Source: Borreliella chilensis
GTDB lineage: Bacteria > Spirochaetota > Spirochaetia > Borreliales > Borreliaceae
Assembly (NCBI GenBank): GCA_000808095.1
Contig: CP009910.1
Coordinates: 1-64,000 of the forward strand
Reading direction: 5' to 3'
DNA length: 64,000 nucleotides
Position 1 is the stretch's first letter, and the number at the start of each line of letters is the position of its first letter. The position numbers and the translations under genes were made by a program. Shown piece by piece: positions 30,085 to 39,896 of the stretch. The notes under the pieces are model-generated. The model made no database searches. It saw nothing but the letters and a program-made list of their open reading frames with translations, and was not told the origin of the DNA.

Positions 30085-30537
30085 TTGAACACAAACACTT
30101 TGCTTCTTGAAAACAAAAAAGCAAAATTCAATTACTTTATTGAAGAAAAAATAAGTTGTGGAATAGTACTCAAAGGGACCGAAGTTAAATCAATAAAGTC
30201 AAAAAAAATATCATTTAATAATAGCTTTGCAAGCATAAAAAAAGAAGAATTGTGGCTTGAAAACTTGCACGTATCAAAATATAAAGAGGGAAATATTTTT
30301 AATCATGATGAATTGAGGCCTAGAAAACTTCTAATTAAAAAACGAGAATTACAAAGACTAAAAAAATTTAAAGAAAAAGAGGGATACACTTTAATTCCTA
30401 TTAGCTTTTATTTAAAAAAATCGCTAATTAAAGTAGAAGTCGGAATATGTAAAGGGAAAAAATTGTACGATAAAAGAGAACTGCTAAAACAAAAAAGCAT
30501 TAAAAAAGATCTTAGTAGAGAAATAAAATATAAATAA
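30085..30537 (+). CDS. smpB: SsrA-binding protein SmpB
   Basis: Carries tmRNA to stalled ribosomes for trans-translation; the partner RNA gene is at 45.8 kb. The 150 residues match the family. The core motif is YFIEEKISCGIVLKGTEVKSIK, followed by the family HxSxY-type LHVSKYKEGN and GKKLYDKRELLKQK; the basic tail is LSREIKYK. The start is TTG, supported by an AAGGA ribosome-binding site six bases upstream (30074-30078) and by the family length. It follows the PEGA/FGE-like gene after 2 bases. Confidence 0.94.
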   Translation: MNTNTLLLENKKAKFNYFIEEKISCGIVLKGTEVKSIKSKKISFNNSFASIKKEELWLENLHVSKYKEGNIFNHDELRPRKLLIKKRELQRLKKFKEKEGYTLIPISFYLKKSLIKVEVGICKGKKLYDKRELLKQKSIKKDLSREIKYK

Positions 30538-30558
30538 AAGCTCTAATTTCCAATTACA

Positions 30559-30593
30559 ATGAGCAATCACAATAAAAAATTGCAATTACTCAT
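30559..30593. terminator. Imperfect hairpin between convergent smpB and P13
   Basis: Arms ATGAG-CAAT and ATTA-CTCAT with further pairing inward (CAAT/ATTG) form an imperfect stem around an A-rich loop, followed by TTTT on the plus strand. It probably ends transcription from both sides. Confidence 0.55.
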
Positions 30594-30610
30594 TTTCGTG
30601 ATAAATAAAA

Positions 30611-31168
30611 CTAATAACTTTTTTTAAAAGATAGTTCAAACCCAAGAGCACTAGCTTGCCCCATATTAATATCAAAACTAGGTTCAAATCCTCCAAAAGC
30701 TATATTAAGACTACTTTTAAGCTTCTTATTATAACTATTAGCAAATGTAAATGGAAGAATAATTTCTGTAAATCTTGTCAAAGCCATAGTAACTACACCT
30801 GCTAGCATCATTCCCTTACCCCAAGTCCATTTAAAAGCATTTTTTTTAACACTATCATCAAAAGCTTTTTTAAAACTATTATCAAAAGCTTTAATCTCTA
30901 AGTAAGCTCCTGTAAGTATCAAACCTATACCAACAGCATCAAATCCAAGAATAAAAATACCCCCAAGAATATCTCCTTGAGCAAAAGAACCTATTCCAAA
31001 CCCCAAAAAAAGATTCAATAAAAATGGCACAAGAGAATCCTTTTTGCCACTCTCATAGGTCAAAAGTTTTTCTGCCGGACTTAAAAAAGCGTTTTCAGAA
31101 CCATTAGCTTGAGCAAAACTAGAAAAAACACAAAATGCCAACAAAACAAAAATTAAAAATTTATTCAT
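30611..31168 (-). CDS. p13: Outer-membrane protein P13
   Basis: Integral outer-membrane, channel-forming protein of Lyme borreliae. The 185 residues start with a signal peptide (MNKFLIFVLLAFCVFSSFAQA), so the mature N-terminus would be near the Gln/Ala at 20-21. Three hydrophobic segments follow: LVPFLLNLFLGFGIGSF, ILGGIFILGFDAVGIGLILTGAYL and GMMLAGVVTMALTRFTEIILPF. The family is known to lose a C-terminal peptide of about 28 residues through the protease CtpA. A degenerate internal duplication (KAFDNSFKKAFDDSVKKNAF) lies between segments two and three. The AGAGG ribosome-binding site is well spaced. Confidence 0.9.
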   Translation of the reverse strand: MNKFLIFVLLAFCVFSSFAQANGSENAFLSPAEKLLTYESGKKDSLVPFLLNLFLGFGIGSFAQGDILGGIFILGFDAVGIGLILTGAYLEIKAFDNSFKKAFDDSVKKNAFKWTWGKGMMLAGVVTMALTRFTEIILPFTFANSYNKKLKSSLNIAFGGFEPSFDINMGQASALGFELSFKKSY

Positions 31169-31212
31169 AATAACCTCTTTATTAAAACTGATACTATGTT
31201 AGCATATTAACT

Positions 31213-31290
31213 AAATTTAAAAAAGGTTTTTTAAAGCATTCAAACTATTTAAAATTTAAAAAAGGCTTTTTAAAATATTCAAACTATTTA
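31213..31290. repeat. Two tandem 39-base repeats, each with a palindrome, between parC and P13
   Basis: Copy 1 starts at 31213 and copy 2 at 31252; the copies differ at only a few bases. Each contains an A/T palindrome around GG or AGGC (31216-31235 and 31255-31274). Copy 2 includes the parC stop codon (31284-31286). On the minus strand the palindromes followed by T-rich DNA look like tandem terminators after parC. Confidence 0.75.
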
Positions 31291-33164
31291 AATTTAACCT
31301 TTTTCAAATTGTTACTTGAAATTCGCTTCCCAATAGAGCTTCTTGATTTGACTATAAAATTAGCAATCTCAATTCGTTTAACAATGTCTTTACTTGTAGA
31401 AAATTCTATAAATTTAGGACCCAATGAAAAATCAATAAATTCATCGCTTTCTCCTAAAAATTCATAGACTTTATCTGTAATAAATTTATCTATTTTAAAT
31501 CTTTTAACATAATAAAAATTGTCAAGTTTGTTAAGATAAATTATTGAAAATATTTGTTCTTTTGAATTATTTATATCATAAATTAAAGCACATATATTGT
31601 TTTTATCTATAAATACCTTGTCTTCAATGTTCTTAAGTACATAACTTTTTTTCTTGAAAACCAATATTTTATCATAATAACTAGCATTTCCAATAAATTC
31701 TCCATCAAAAAGACTAGTTCCTACAAAACCTTCTGCTAAGTTTAAATAAACCTTCATATTCTTTGTAGCTATTTCTTTTACATTTTTTGATTTGATTAAA
31801 GAAATTTCAGTCTTCCTTTGATGCTCTTTAGAATACTTTGCAAGCAACAAATCAATAAAATTTATTGAATAACCTCTTATTGAAGAAATACTGCTATTTA
31901 TACTCTTTAATTCTTTATTCAAAATTTTAACATCCCTGGAATTCTTATCAATATCAAAAAGACTTATTTTTCTAATTGGAATTTTAAGCAAATTTTCAAC
32001 ATCTTCTTTCAAAATCTTTCTTGAAAAAGATTCTTTGTACCTTAAAATCTCGGTCAATATTATACTTACAATATTTTCTTCCTTAGAAATTGTTTCAAGA
32101 AATTTATAAATCTTGTTTTCAATAAAAACTTGTTCCAATGTTTTATAAAATATTTTTTCAAGAATCTTGCTTTTTTGCAATTCAAGCTCCATTTTCAAAA
32201 TTTTTTGAAGATGGGCTGCATGAAACTTAATAAGATCTTTAATAGTATAAACAACAGGATATCTCTCACTAAGCAGCAATAAATTAACAGAAATTGATAC
32301 CTGACAATTTGTATAATGATATAACTTTTCAATCACTTCACTTGCATAAACACCTCTTGGCAAAGAAAGTTCAATAGCTACATTTTCAGCAGTAAAATCA
32401 TTAATGCTTGAAACTTTGATATAATTTTTTCTAATAGCTTTCTCAATCGAAGATATCAAACTCTCAGTAGTCTCACCAAAGGGCAATTCCTTTATTACAA
32501 TTGTTTTTTCATCTATAGTTTCAATTTTAGCTCTAACTAAAACTTTACCATTACCATCAGCGTATTCATTAACATCAACTATCCCTCCTGTTGGAAAATC
32601 AGGATAAAGATCGTAAGTCTCTCCAAGAAGTTCACTCTTTACTGCATTTAAAATCTCATTAAAATTGTGAGGCAAGATTTTGGCTGCCATTCCAACAGCA
32701 ATTCCCTCACTTCCTTGAATTAAAATAACAGGAATTTTTGCAGGATAAAGCAAAGGTTCATTATTCCTTCCATCATAAGACGCTTCATAAACTGTTATTT
32801 CCTTACTGTAAAGAACATCAAAAGCTAAAGGGGTTAATCTGCATTCAATATAACGAGAAGCAGAGGCAGGATCACCTGTAAACAAATTACCAAAATTCCC
32901 CTGCTTTTCGATAAACAGATCCTTGTTAGCAATATTAACAAGAGCTTCATAAATTGACGTATCACCATGAGGGTGGTATTTCATTGTATTACCAACAACA
33001 TTTGCAACTTTATGAAAGTTGCCATCATGCATTTCAAAAAGAGAATGTATAATTCTTCTTTGGACTGGTTTAAATCCATCAACAACACTAGCAATAGCAC
33101 GATCTTTAATAACATAAGATGAATATTGCAAAAAATTATCTTTAAGTACAGTTCTAATATCCAT
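31284..33164 (-). CDS. parC: DNA topoisomerase IV subunit A
   Basis: DNA-breaking subunit of topoisomerase IV, which decatenates replicated chromosomes. The active-site Tyr is Y105 in SASRYIECRL; the upstream DRAIASVVDGFKPVQRRI is the winged-helix signature. FEMHDGNFHKVANVVGNTMKYHPHGD continues the breakage-reunion domain. At 626 residues it has only a short C-terminal domain, as expected for ParC rather than GyrA. Its ATG overlaps the parE stop by one base. Confidence 0.92.
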   Translation of the reverse strand: MDIRTVLKDNFLQYSSYVIKDRAIASVVDGFKPVQRRIIHSLFEMHDGNFHKVANVVGNTMKYHPHGDTSIYEALVNIANKDLFIEKQGNFGNLFTGDPASASRYIECRLTPLAFDVLYSKEITVYEASYDGRNNEPLLYPAKIPVILIQGSEGIAVGMAAKILPHNFNEILNAVKSELLGETYDLYPDFPTGGIVDVNEYADGNGKVLVRAKIETIDEKTIVIKELPFGETTESLISSIEKAIRKNYIKVSSINDFTAENVAIELSLPRGVYASEVIEKLYHYTNCQVSISVNLLLLSERYPVVYTIKDLIKFHAAHLQKILKMELELQKSKILEKIFYKTLEQVFIENKIYKFLETISKEENIVSIILTEILRYKESFSRKILKEDVENLLKIPIRKISLFDIDKNSRDVKILNKELKSINSSISSIRGYSINFIDLLLAKYSKEHQRKTEISLIKSKNVKEIATKNMKVYLNLAEGFVGTSLFDGEFIGNASYYDKILVFKKKSYVLKNIEDKVFIDKNNICALIYDINNSKEQIFSIIYLNKLDNFYYVKRFKIDKFITDKVYEFLGESDEFIDFSLGPKFIEFSTSKDIVKRIEIANFIVKSRSSIGKRISSNNLKKVKFK

Positions 33165-34963
33165 TAAATTAAATTCTCCATAATAAAATTCCGCCTCTCA
33201 GGAGTGTTTTGCCCCATATAAAAACCCAATTTTCCTTTTATTTCTTTAATATTAAAAAGATCTACTTTTGTAAGTTTAATACTATTAATATCAATAAATC
33301 CTTTAAATTCATTTGGAGAAATTTCACCAAGACCTTTAAACCTTGTTACTTCGCCCCCCCCCTTAAGCTCAAGAATAGCTTTTTGTTTTTCTTCCTCAGA
33401 ATAACAATAGGCTGTGATTTTTTTGTTTCTAACCCTAAAAAGAGGCGTCTCTAAAATATACATATGACCATTTAAAATTAAATCTTCAAAAAAAGTCAAG
33501 AAAAAAGTTAACAATAAATTTCTAATATGAAATCCATCAAAATCTGCATCGGTTGCTATTACAACTTTATTGTACCTTAAATTCTCAATTGATTCTTCAA
33601 TTCCAAGAGCTACCATCATATTGTAAAGCTCTTCATTTTTATATATTTCAGATCTATTTCTTTCAAACATATTCTGAGGCTTTCCTCTAAGAGAAAATAT
33701 GGCCTGAGTATAAACATCTCTACAAGATACCATTGAACCTGTCGCAGAATCTCCTTCTGTTAAAAAGATCATGGTTTGCTCTGACTGCTTACTGCTATCA
33801 TTAAAATGAAACTTACAATCCTTAAGTTTGGGAATTTTAAAAGATATTTTTTTTGCCCTCTCTCTTGCTTCTTTTCTTACACTGCTTAATTCTTTTCTAA
33901 GCCGCTCATTGTCAACTACTTTTTTCTCAATCAATTTTGCAAGTATTTTATCTTTATATAAAATCTCAGAAATTATCTTTTGCACTTCCTTTGCAACATT
34001 ACTTCTAGTTTCAATATTCCCAAGCTTATTCTTAGTTTGACTTTCAAATATTGGATCTTTAATTTTAACAGAAAGAGTTGCAACAAGACCCTCTCTAACA
34101 TCTGTTGACGAATATGTTTTTTTAAGAAAATCGTTAATAGCTCTGACAAAGCCTTCTCTAAAACCAGTCTGGTGAGTACCCCCATCACTAGTATACTGCC
34201 CATTAACAAATGAAAAATAAGTCTCCCCATAATTATTAGTATGAGAAAAAGCAAATTCTAAAGTTTTACTAGAATAGTAAACAATATCATAAAGTAAATC
34301 ATCGCTTTTAATTTCTGAATTCAAAAAATCTAACAGACCGTTTTTAGATTCAAAAATCTGATCATTATAGTTTATTATAAGTCCTTTATTCAAACAAGCA
34401 TAATGAAAAAATCTTCTCTTGAGAAAATCTTCGCTGTAAGAATATTTTCCAAATATCTCTGAATCTGCTAAAAACTCAACATAAGTACCGTCTTTATCAA
34501 AAGATTGCATTTCCCTAGATTCCAATAAGTTTCCCTTAGAAAACAAAGCCTCAAAAGATTTACCATTTCTTGTTGATCTTACTAGAAACCTTGAACTTAA
34601 GGCATTAACCGCCTTAGTTCCAACCCCATTAAGCCCTACAGAAAATTGAAAAACATCATCATTATACTTAGCTCCAGTATTAATAACTGAAACGCTTTCA
34701 ACAACTTTACCAAGAGGAATTCCTCTTCCATAATCTCTGACTGTAATAAGATTGCCTTCTTTTTTTATAAAAATTTCATTACCGTAACCCATAATAAATT
34801 CATCAATTGAATTGTCTATTATCTCTTTAATTAAAATATAAATACCATCATCAATATTAGAACCATCTCCTAAACGCCCAATATACATACCAGATCGCAA
34901 TCTAATATGTTCAAGAGAAGATAGCGTAATTATTTTGCTTTCATCATAATTTTGAGTCTTCAT
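33164..34963 (-). CDS. parE: DNA topoisomerase IV subunit B
   Basis: ATPase subunit of topoisomerase IV. The GHKL ATP site shows IKEIIDNSIDEFIMG and VRDYGRGIPLG; GLNGVGTKAVNALS follows. The Toprim domain has TEGDSATGSM and ATDADFDGFHIRNLLLTFF. A run of nine G encodes the GGG before EVTRFKGLGEI (33354-33362). The 599 residues are normal for ParE. It is directly upstream of parC and downstream of plsC on the same strand. Confidence 0.94.
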   Translation of the reverse strand: MKTQNYDESKIITLSSLEHIRLRSGMYIGRLGDGSNIDDGIYILIKEIIDNSIDEFIMGYGNEIFIKKEGNLITVRDYGRGIPLGKVVESVSVINTGAKYNDDVFQFSVGLNGVGTKAVNALSSRFLVRSTRNGKSFEALFSKGNLLESREMQSFDKDGTYVEFLADSEIFGKYSYSEDFLKRRFFHYACLNKGLIINYNDQIFESKNGLLDFLNSEIKSDDLLYDIVYYSSKTLEFAFSHTNNYGETYFSFVNGQYTSDGGTHQTGFREGFVRAINDFLKKTYSSTDVREGLVATLSVKIKDPIFESQTKNKLGNIETRSNVAKEVQKIISEILYKDKILAKLIEKKVVDNERLRKELSSVRKEARERAKKISFKIPKLKDCKFHFNDSSKQSEQTMIFLTEGDSATGSMVSCRDVYTQAIFSLRGKPQNMFERNRSEIYKNEELYNMMVALGIEESIENLRYNKVVIATDADFDGFHIRNLLLTFFLTFFEDLILNGHMYILETPLFRVRNKKITAYCYSEEEKQKAILELKGGGEVTRFKGLGEISPNEFKGFIDINSIKLTKVDLFNIKEIKGKLGFYMGQNTPERRNFIMENLI

Positions 34964-34983
34964 TTAAATCCTTGCTTTACGAA

Positions 34984-35718
34984 TTAAATTTTAATAGCTT
35001 CAAGCTTTTTAACTATTTGATCTCTAATAATACTAGCAAGATTATCTTTTTCATATTCACTTAATTTTAAAATATCTATCAAAGGATGAACATGAATATA
35101 AACAGATAATCCAGAATTAAAAATAATATTTTTAATAAAAAAATTATTAGTATTATAAAGAGTAACAGGAAGAACAGATGTTCCTGTCTTTAACGCCATC
35201 TTAATTGCACCTTTTTTAAAAACCTTAGTATCTCCCCCCCGATTTCTAGTTCCTTCAGGAAAAATTCCAATAGACCTACCCTCTCTCATAACCTTTATTG
35301 CTTTAATTTCAGCCTCAGCAGCAGATTTTATGCTCTTTCTATTAACAAAAATAGCACCCATAACAATCAGAACAAGATTCACAAAAGGAACTCTAAGCAA
35401 AGAGTGCTTTGCCAATATCACAAATGGATTAACAAAAGTATAAATAAAAATCAAAGGATCCATAGCCGCAATATGATTTCCCATTATTATTACATTGCTT
35501 TTTTTGGGAATATTCTCAGAACCTGTAATAACAATCTTAATTCCAGCAATCCATAAGCTAATCTTAATACAAACTCGCATTATAATAAAGCTTAATCTAA
35601 TACAATAGCGCTCAAGTAAAAAAATCTTACAAAGAAAATAAAAAGGAGATAAAAAAATTAAAATCAACAAGAACAACAAAACATTAAAATAAGCCATAAT
35701 ACTTCTCAATATTTTCAT
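34984..35718 (-). CDS. plsC: 1-acyl-sn-glycerol-3-phosphate acyltransferase
   Basis: Acylates lysophosphatidate to phosphatidate at the inner face of the membrane. The catalytic HX4D motif is H82-IAAM-D87 and the substrate motif is FPEGTRNRGGD near residue 153. Two hydrophobic segments occupy the first 65 residues. The 244 residues match the family. A run of seven G lies in the FPEGTRNRGGD coding region (35234-35240). It starts 8 bases after the preceding hypothetical gene, so the unit from 38774 down to parC may be one transcript. Confidence 0.92.
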   Translation of the reverse strand: MKILRSIMAYFNVLLFLLILIFLSPFYFLCKIFLLERYCIRLSFIIMRVCIKISLWIAGIKIVITGSENIPKKSNVIIMGNHIAAMDPLIFIYTFVNPFVILAKHSLLRVPFVNLVLIVMGAIFVNRKSIKSAAEAEIKAIKVMREGRSIGIFPEGTRNRGGDTKVFKKGAIKMALKTGTSVLPVTLYNTNNFFIKNIIFNSGLSVYIHVHPLIDILKLSEYEKDNLASIIRDQIVKKLEAIKI

Positions 35719-35726
35719 AAAAACTA

Positions 35727-37259
35727 TTATCCTATTTTTTCTATTCTCTCAAGTTTTAATTTTTGCCCTTTAACTAAGCTTACATCATCTTTTAAAATTT
35801 TAATAGGATTAAGAATGATTGTAGAAAATTTTTGCTTTTGAACAATTCTCTCGCTATGTTCAAGGAAAAAAGATTCAATAAGTTTGTAACTACCCATATC
35901 AATTTCATATTCAAGAACAAAATTATTGTTTAAAGGGAAAATATTAAAAATACCATAATAAATTTTATTCTCATCAATATAAGTTAAATGGGGATAAGAA
36001 AAATCATAAATTTTATCCTTATATACGTAATTTCCACTAGGAATAAAATAGGAATTACTGTCCTTCTTTTTAGAATTTAAGACATTCTCGTCATATCTCT
36101 TAAATGCCCCTGAAAATCCACTATTATCATAAGAATTTGTACTAGTGTCAATTTTTACTTCGATATTCTCTCTATCTACAATTTTTATCCAAAAGTTGTA
36201 AACTATTAAATCTGAGAAAAGAGACTTTGTGCTAATGTTAAGAGTATTGTAAGCTGGTTTTGAAATATATTCAATCTTTGCAACTTCTTGAGAATTTTTT
36301 CTAAAAAGATTAATCTCACTTGACTGCCTTTCAAAAGATAAAAATAAAACTTCATCGATATCTTTACCCTGTTTTTTATTATAATCATGGGCATCGTACC
36401 AAACTCCATGCAAAAATCTATAAACCTCATCTTTACTTAAATCCTTTAAAGTTTTATAAATATTATTATCAATCTTTCCAACTTTTTCATTCACAGAAGA
36501 AAGATAATATTTACCTTGAACATGAGAATATTCATATTTTTCAATCTTACTAGTTATTAAATCTTCGCCTACTTTTTCATACTTTTCTAAAGAAATAGAA
36601 TAGCTTTCTCTTGATCTATTCTCCTCATAAGCTGAAGATCTTGCATACTTGTTAATAAGAATAGTGCCATTAACTATATCAAAAAATATAGGTCTATAAG
36701 ACGAAACATCATTTAAAACAGATTTTTGAAAAACATACAACACAGAGTTATCTTTTGAAAATCCCTGAATAACTATATTAAAATCATAATCACCCGTAAT
36801 ATCTTCAAGATACATGTTGTAAGAATTTTTTGGATCAATATCTACTTGAGTTTTAAAAAGAATGGTTCCAGCTTTAATTCTAGGATCAAAACCAATAATA
36901 AACAAATACGCATTAAGATTTGAAAAATTTTGAGCTAAAACTACCTGTTCAAAATAAACATCTAAATTTAAATTTTCCTGTTGAACTGCAAGAATTTTAT
37001 AACCTTTTAAATCTATAATATCTCCAAAAAAATCTTCCATTTTATTAATTTCTAAAACATTGGAATTTAGATTATCAATCTTAGAATCAGATTTTACATC
37101 TTTGTTAAAAACAATAAAATCTTTGCTTACTTTAGAACAAGCAAGTAATATGAAAAAAAATAACAAAAACAAAGTTTTATAAAATTTATAAAAACAACTA
37201 TAAAGCTGGGTTAATTCTTTAATAAAATTAATTGCACTAGCCCCTAAAACCTTTGTCAT
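35727..37259 (-). CDS. Predicted lipoprotein of unknown function (BB0038-like)
   Basis: A 510-residue protein that I do not recognise. A hydrophobic run [15 protein letters not shown] ends in the lipobox LLAC-S near residue 42. The lipobox is too far in for a normal signal peptide, so translation may begin downstream of the ATG at 37259, which lacks a ribosome-binding site; a TTG just before the hydrophobic run is a candidate. The body is rich in Tyr, Asn, Asp and beta-type segments without repeats that I can align. Gene order places it between a PpiD-like chaperone and plsC. Confidence 0.65.
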   Translation of the reverse strand: MTKVLGASAINFIKELTQLYSCFYKFYKTLFLLFFFILLACSKVSKDFIVFNKDVKSDSKIDNLNSNVLEINKMEDFFGDIIDLKGYKILAVQQENLNLDVYFEQVVLAQNFSNLNAYLFIIGFDPRIKAGTILFKTQVDIDPKNSYNMYLEDITGDYDFNIVIQGFSKDNSVLYVFQKSVLNDVSSYRPIFFDIVNGTILINKYARSSAYEENRSRESYSISLEKYEKVGEDLITSKIEKYEYSHVQGKYYLSSVNEKVGKIDNNIYKTLKDLSKDEVYRFLHGVWYDAHDYNKKQGKDIDEVLFLSFERQSSEINLFRKNSQEVAKIEYISKPAYNTLNISTKSLFSDLIVYNFWIKIVDRENIEVKIDTSTNSYDNSGFSGAFKRYDENVLNSKKKDSNSYFIPSGNYVYKDKIYDFSYPHLTYIDENKIYYGIFNIFPLNNNFVLEYEIDMGSYKLIESFFLEHSERIVQKQKFSTIILNPIKILKDDVSLVKGQKLKLERIEKIG

Positions 37260-37271
37260 ATCATTTATTTT

Positions 37272-38774
37272 TTAATCTTTACTAAAATTTTGCAAAGCAA
37301 AAAACGACTCATTAAAATTATTAACAAAATCCTTTTTATTCAATAAAAAATCTGTAATTAAACCGCTACTTGCAATGTTAAAACTTTCAAGAAGCTTTTC
37401 ATTTTCAATACCTTCTTTCATGAGATTAGATCTTTGTTTAGCTGTATTAAAGAAAAATAAATAAACTTTTTTATTAGCTACAAAAGGCTGAGACCAAGAA
37501 TTTTCTTTTAATCTAAAAACGGTATCATAAAAAGCTTTACTATTATTAAATTCAACCAACTCCTTTAAAGTACTGGGATAGACATTAACATTATAAGACA
37601 AATTAACAGTTTCTTCTTTTAAACTAAATTTATATTTTTCAAGAGCTTGGCTTAAACTATTAGATTTAACATCGCCAAGAAAATCATTTAACTTATTTTC
37701 CAAATAACCTTCAATAACACTTGGTTCATAGGTTTCAATATAATTTTTAACAGAGCTAATATCACGATCTGAATTTTTATCAAAATCTTGAATATTCCCA
37801 AATGCCTTATATATTAGATATTCATTTTTATTTTTAACCTTAATGGGCTTGCTAAACTCACTTTCTCTTAAAGAAAAAATGGAATTTAGATCCTCTTTCT
37901 TTTCAATACTAAGATCTAAATCAAAATAATACTTATCCAGAAAAGCAACACCTTTAAAATTAGCTATATCATCTGAATAAAGCTTAGCAAGCTCTTCAAA
38001 TGGAGTTTTGTTTAACAACTTATCATAAGCATTCTTAGCATCACTCAAATTTTTAAAACGAATAGTCGCAAGTGTCAAGCGTTTAAATAAATTTAAATTT
38101 TTCTCAGCATAAATTATTGCCTCTTTATTAGAAAAATCCTGATACGAAAGAGAAAGGTATGAAATACGCCTTTCTACACTACTCATATTTTTAATCATAT
38201 TGAAAAGAGAATCGGGAAATACTAAATTACCGTTTAAAAAAATTTTCACATTAGAAAACAGCATATTTTCTACCATATCATCATAAATTTTAACTTTTTT
38301 ATAATCAGAAGTTTTATTATATCTTTTAGAGCTAAAATTTCCACTAGAGTCTAAATATTCGGGAGATCTGAGTAAGTTTTTATTGAGCATTTCCTTAGAA
38401 ATATAAAAATTATTTCTTTTTATCAAGTCAAGAAAAGCAATGTCCTCAACATATTTCATAAATGCCAAATACCAAGCATTATAATCTATATTAATATTTT
38501 GAGAATTTCCTTGTAATCTAGAATAAAGATTTGAATAATAATTAACATACTTGGCAAACTTGCTATCTTTTTTATAGAAAATAGGTTGGCCTTTATAAGA
38601 ACCAAATTTTAATCCGGAAGAATGGGGATTGTCAAATAACCCTGGAAGCAAAGGCGCAATAATAAATCCGAAAACAATTAGAATAAGAGCAAAAATACTC
38701 CATATACCAACTTTTCTCTCTTTAGACTCAGACATAACTAAATCGTTTTTGATTTTTCTACTTCTTTTTTGCAT
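37272..38774 (-). CDS. Membrane-anchored SurA/PpiD-like periplasmic chaperone
   Basis: A 500-residue protein with one N-terminal membrane helix (about residues 25-47, SIFALILIVFGFIIAPLLPG) and a large periplasmic part. The layout follows PpiD: LKFGSYKGQPIFY, then helical SurA_N-type segments ending NFSSKRYNKTSDY (family F-d-d-G-x-F-s-x-x-x-Y), then a region with TPFEELAKLYSDDIANFKG and LRESEFSKPIKVKNKNEYLIYKA, as in parvulin (PpiC) domains. A second similar unit (RLKENSWSQPFVANKKVYLFFF) lies near the end. It probably helps outer-membrane or lipoprotein folding. Isomerase activity is uncertain. Confidence 0.75.
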   Translation of the reverse strand: MQKRSRKIKNDLVMSESKERKVGIWSIFALILIVFGFIIAPLLPGLFDNPHSSGLKFGSYKGQPIFYKKDSKFAKYVNYYSNLYSRLQGNSQNINIDYNAWYLAFMKYVEDIAFLDLIKRNNFYISKEMLNKNLLRSPEYLDSSGNFSSKRYNKTSDYKKVKIYDDMVENMLFSNVKIFLNGNLVFPDSLFNMIKNMSSVERRISYLSLSYQDFSNKEAIIYAEKNLNLFKRLTLATIRFKNLSDAKNAYDKLLNKTPFEELAKLYSDDIANFKGVAFLDKYYFDLDLSIEKKEDLNSIFSLRESEFSKPIKVKNKNEYLIYKAFGNIQDFDKNSDRDISSVKNYIETYEPSVIEGYLENKLNDFLGDVKSNSLSQALEKYKFSLKEETVNLSYNVNVYPSTLKELVEFNNSKAFYDTVFRLKENSWSQPFVANKKVYLFFFNTAKQRSNLMKEGIENEKLLESFNIASSGLITDFLLNKKDFVNNFNESFFALQNFSKD

Positions 38775-38940
38775 AAAACAACCTTTAATAAGTAAGTATA
38801 CTAATGATTTAAATACTAAATTATCACAATTGAAAAATTATTGCAATTGAAATATCTAACTTAAGCTGTACTTTTAATAGTATAGAACTTAAAAAAGAAA
38901 TTTTACATTTCTAGCATGAGAATGAATCACTCTAATTCAA

Positions 38941-38955
38941 AAAGGAGAATAAATT
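38941..38955 (+). promoter_or_regulatory. Ribosome-binding site with unusual spacing before cheR
   Basis: AAAGGAG (38941-38947) is 17 bases from the first ATG (38965) but only 5 bases from an in-frame ATT at 38953. A TAA stop lies immediately upstream of the ATT. See the finding on the cheR start. Confidence 0.45.
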
Positions 38956-38964
38956 CAAACGCAT

Positions 38965-39813
38965 ATGAATCAAAACAAATTCAACCTTAATATAAATATA
39001 ACTAGGGATGAACTTTTAAGATTAATAAAAATAGTTTACAACAATTTTGGAATCAATCTTAGCGAAAAAAAAAAGATGTTAATTGAAAGCAGATTATCAT
39101 CTCTTCTTAAAGTTAAAGGTTTTAAAAATTTTACTGAATACATCAACTTTTTAGAAAAAAGCACTGGAAATATTCAATTAATTGAATTAGTAGATAAAAT
39201 ATCAACAAATCATACCTATTTTTTCAGAGAACCTAAGCATTTTGACTTTTTAAATAAAAAAATATTGCCCAAACTTGTTGAAAAAATATTAAAATCGGAA
39301 AACTCAGAGATTAGAATATGGTCAGCTGGTTGCTCAAGTGGTGAAGAGCCATATACAATTGCAATGATACTAAAAGAATACATGGAAAATAATAAAGTAA
39401 ATTTTAAAGTCAAGATTTTAGCAACAGACATTTCGATTAGCGTTCTAAATGAAGCCCATGAAGGGATTTATCCTGAAGATCGTACAACGAATTTGCCCAA
39501 ATATTTGAAAATTAAATATTTAAATCAACTCAAAGATGATAAATTTCAAGTTAAAGAAATTTTAAAAAAAATGGTTTACTTTAAAAAATTAAATTTAATG
39601 GATGACAAATTTCCATTTAGCAAAAAATTTGACCTAATATTCTGTAGAAACGTAATGATCTATTTTGATGAAAAAACCAGAAACACCCTTGCTAATAAAT
39701 TCAACTCTTATCTTAAAAATGATTCTTATCTTTTAATTGGGCATTCAGAAACAATCAGAGGAAACAAAAATCTTGAATACATAATGCCTGCAACTTATAA
39801 AAAGAACCAGTGA
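38965..39813 (+). CDS. cheR: Chemotaxis protein methyltransferase CheR
   Basis: Methylates glutamates of methyl-accepting chemotaxis proteins using AdoMet. The N-terminal helical domain is followed by the AdoMet-binding Rossmann fold: IRIWSAGCSSGEEPYTIAM is the glycine-rich motif, ILATDISISVLNEAHEGIYP the ribose-binding strand, and KFDLIFCRNVMIYFD the catalytic-strand signature. TNHTYFFREPKHF is the conserved substrate-facing loop. The 282 residues are typical. It stands alone, flanked by a strong terminator. Confidence 0.95.
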   Translation: MNQNKFNLNINITRDELLRLIKIVYNNFGINLSEKKKMLIESRLSSLLKVKGFKNFTEYINFLEKSTGNIQLIELVDKISTNHTYFFREPKHFDFLNKKILPKLVEKILKSENSEIRIWSAGCSSGEEPYTIAMILKEYMENNKVNFKVKILATDISISVLNEAHEGIYPEDRTTNLPKYLKIKYLNQLKDDKFQVKEILKKMVYFKKLNLMDDKFPFSKKFDLIFCRNVMIYFDEKTRNTLANKFNSYLKNDSYLLIGHSETIRGNKNLEYIMPATYKKNQ

Positions 39814-39832
39814 TTAAAATTACTGGTTCTTT
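39801..39832. terminator. Strong bidirectional terminator between cheR and phoU
   Basis: AAAGAACCAGT (39801-39811) and ACTGGTTCTTT (39822-39832) form a perfect 11-base stem with a 10-base AT-rich loop and a run of T on both strands. The cheR stop codon (39811-39813) lies at the top of the stem. Confidence 0.92.
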
Positions 39833-39896
39833 TTATAAGAAAACAATTTTATATTATATAAGCATCCATTTGGCTTAAAAAGCCTAAAATAATTCC

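Noticed and set aside
33209..33454. Plus-strand frame of 81 codons within parE
   Set aside because: It lies wholly antisense to the conserved Toprim-to-C-terminal region of parE and has no start signals.
38825..38851. Two CAATTG sites near the cheR promoter as a possible operator
   Set aside because: CAATTG is a six-base palindrome expected often in DNA this AT-rich, and there is no further symmetry between the two.
39872..39886. GGCTT-AAA-AAGCC hairpin downstream of phoU
   Set aside because: The five-base stem has no T run on the phoU strand; the strong hairpin at 39801-39832 is a better terminator.
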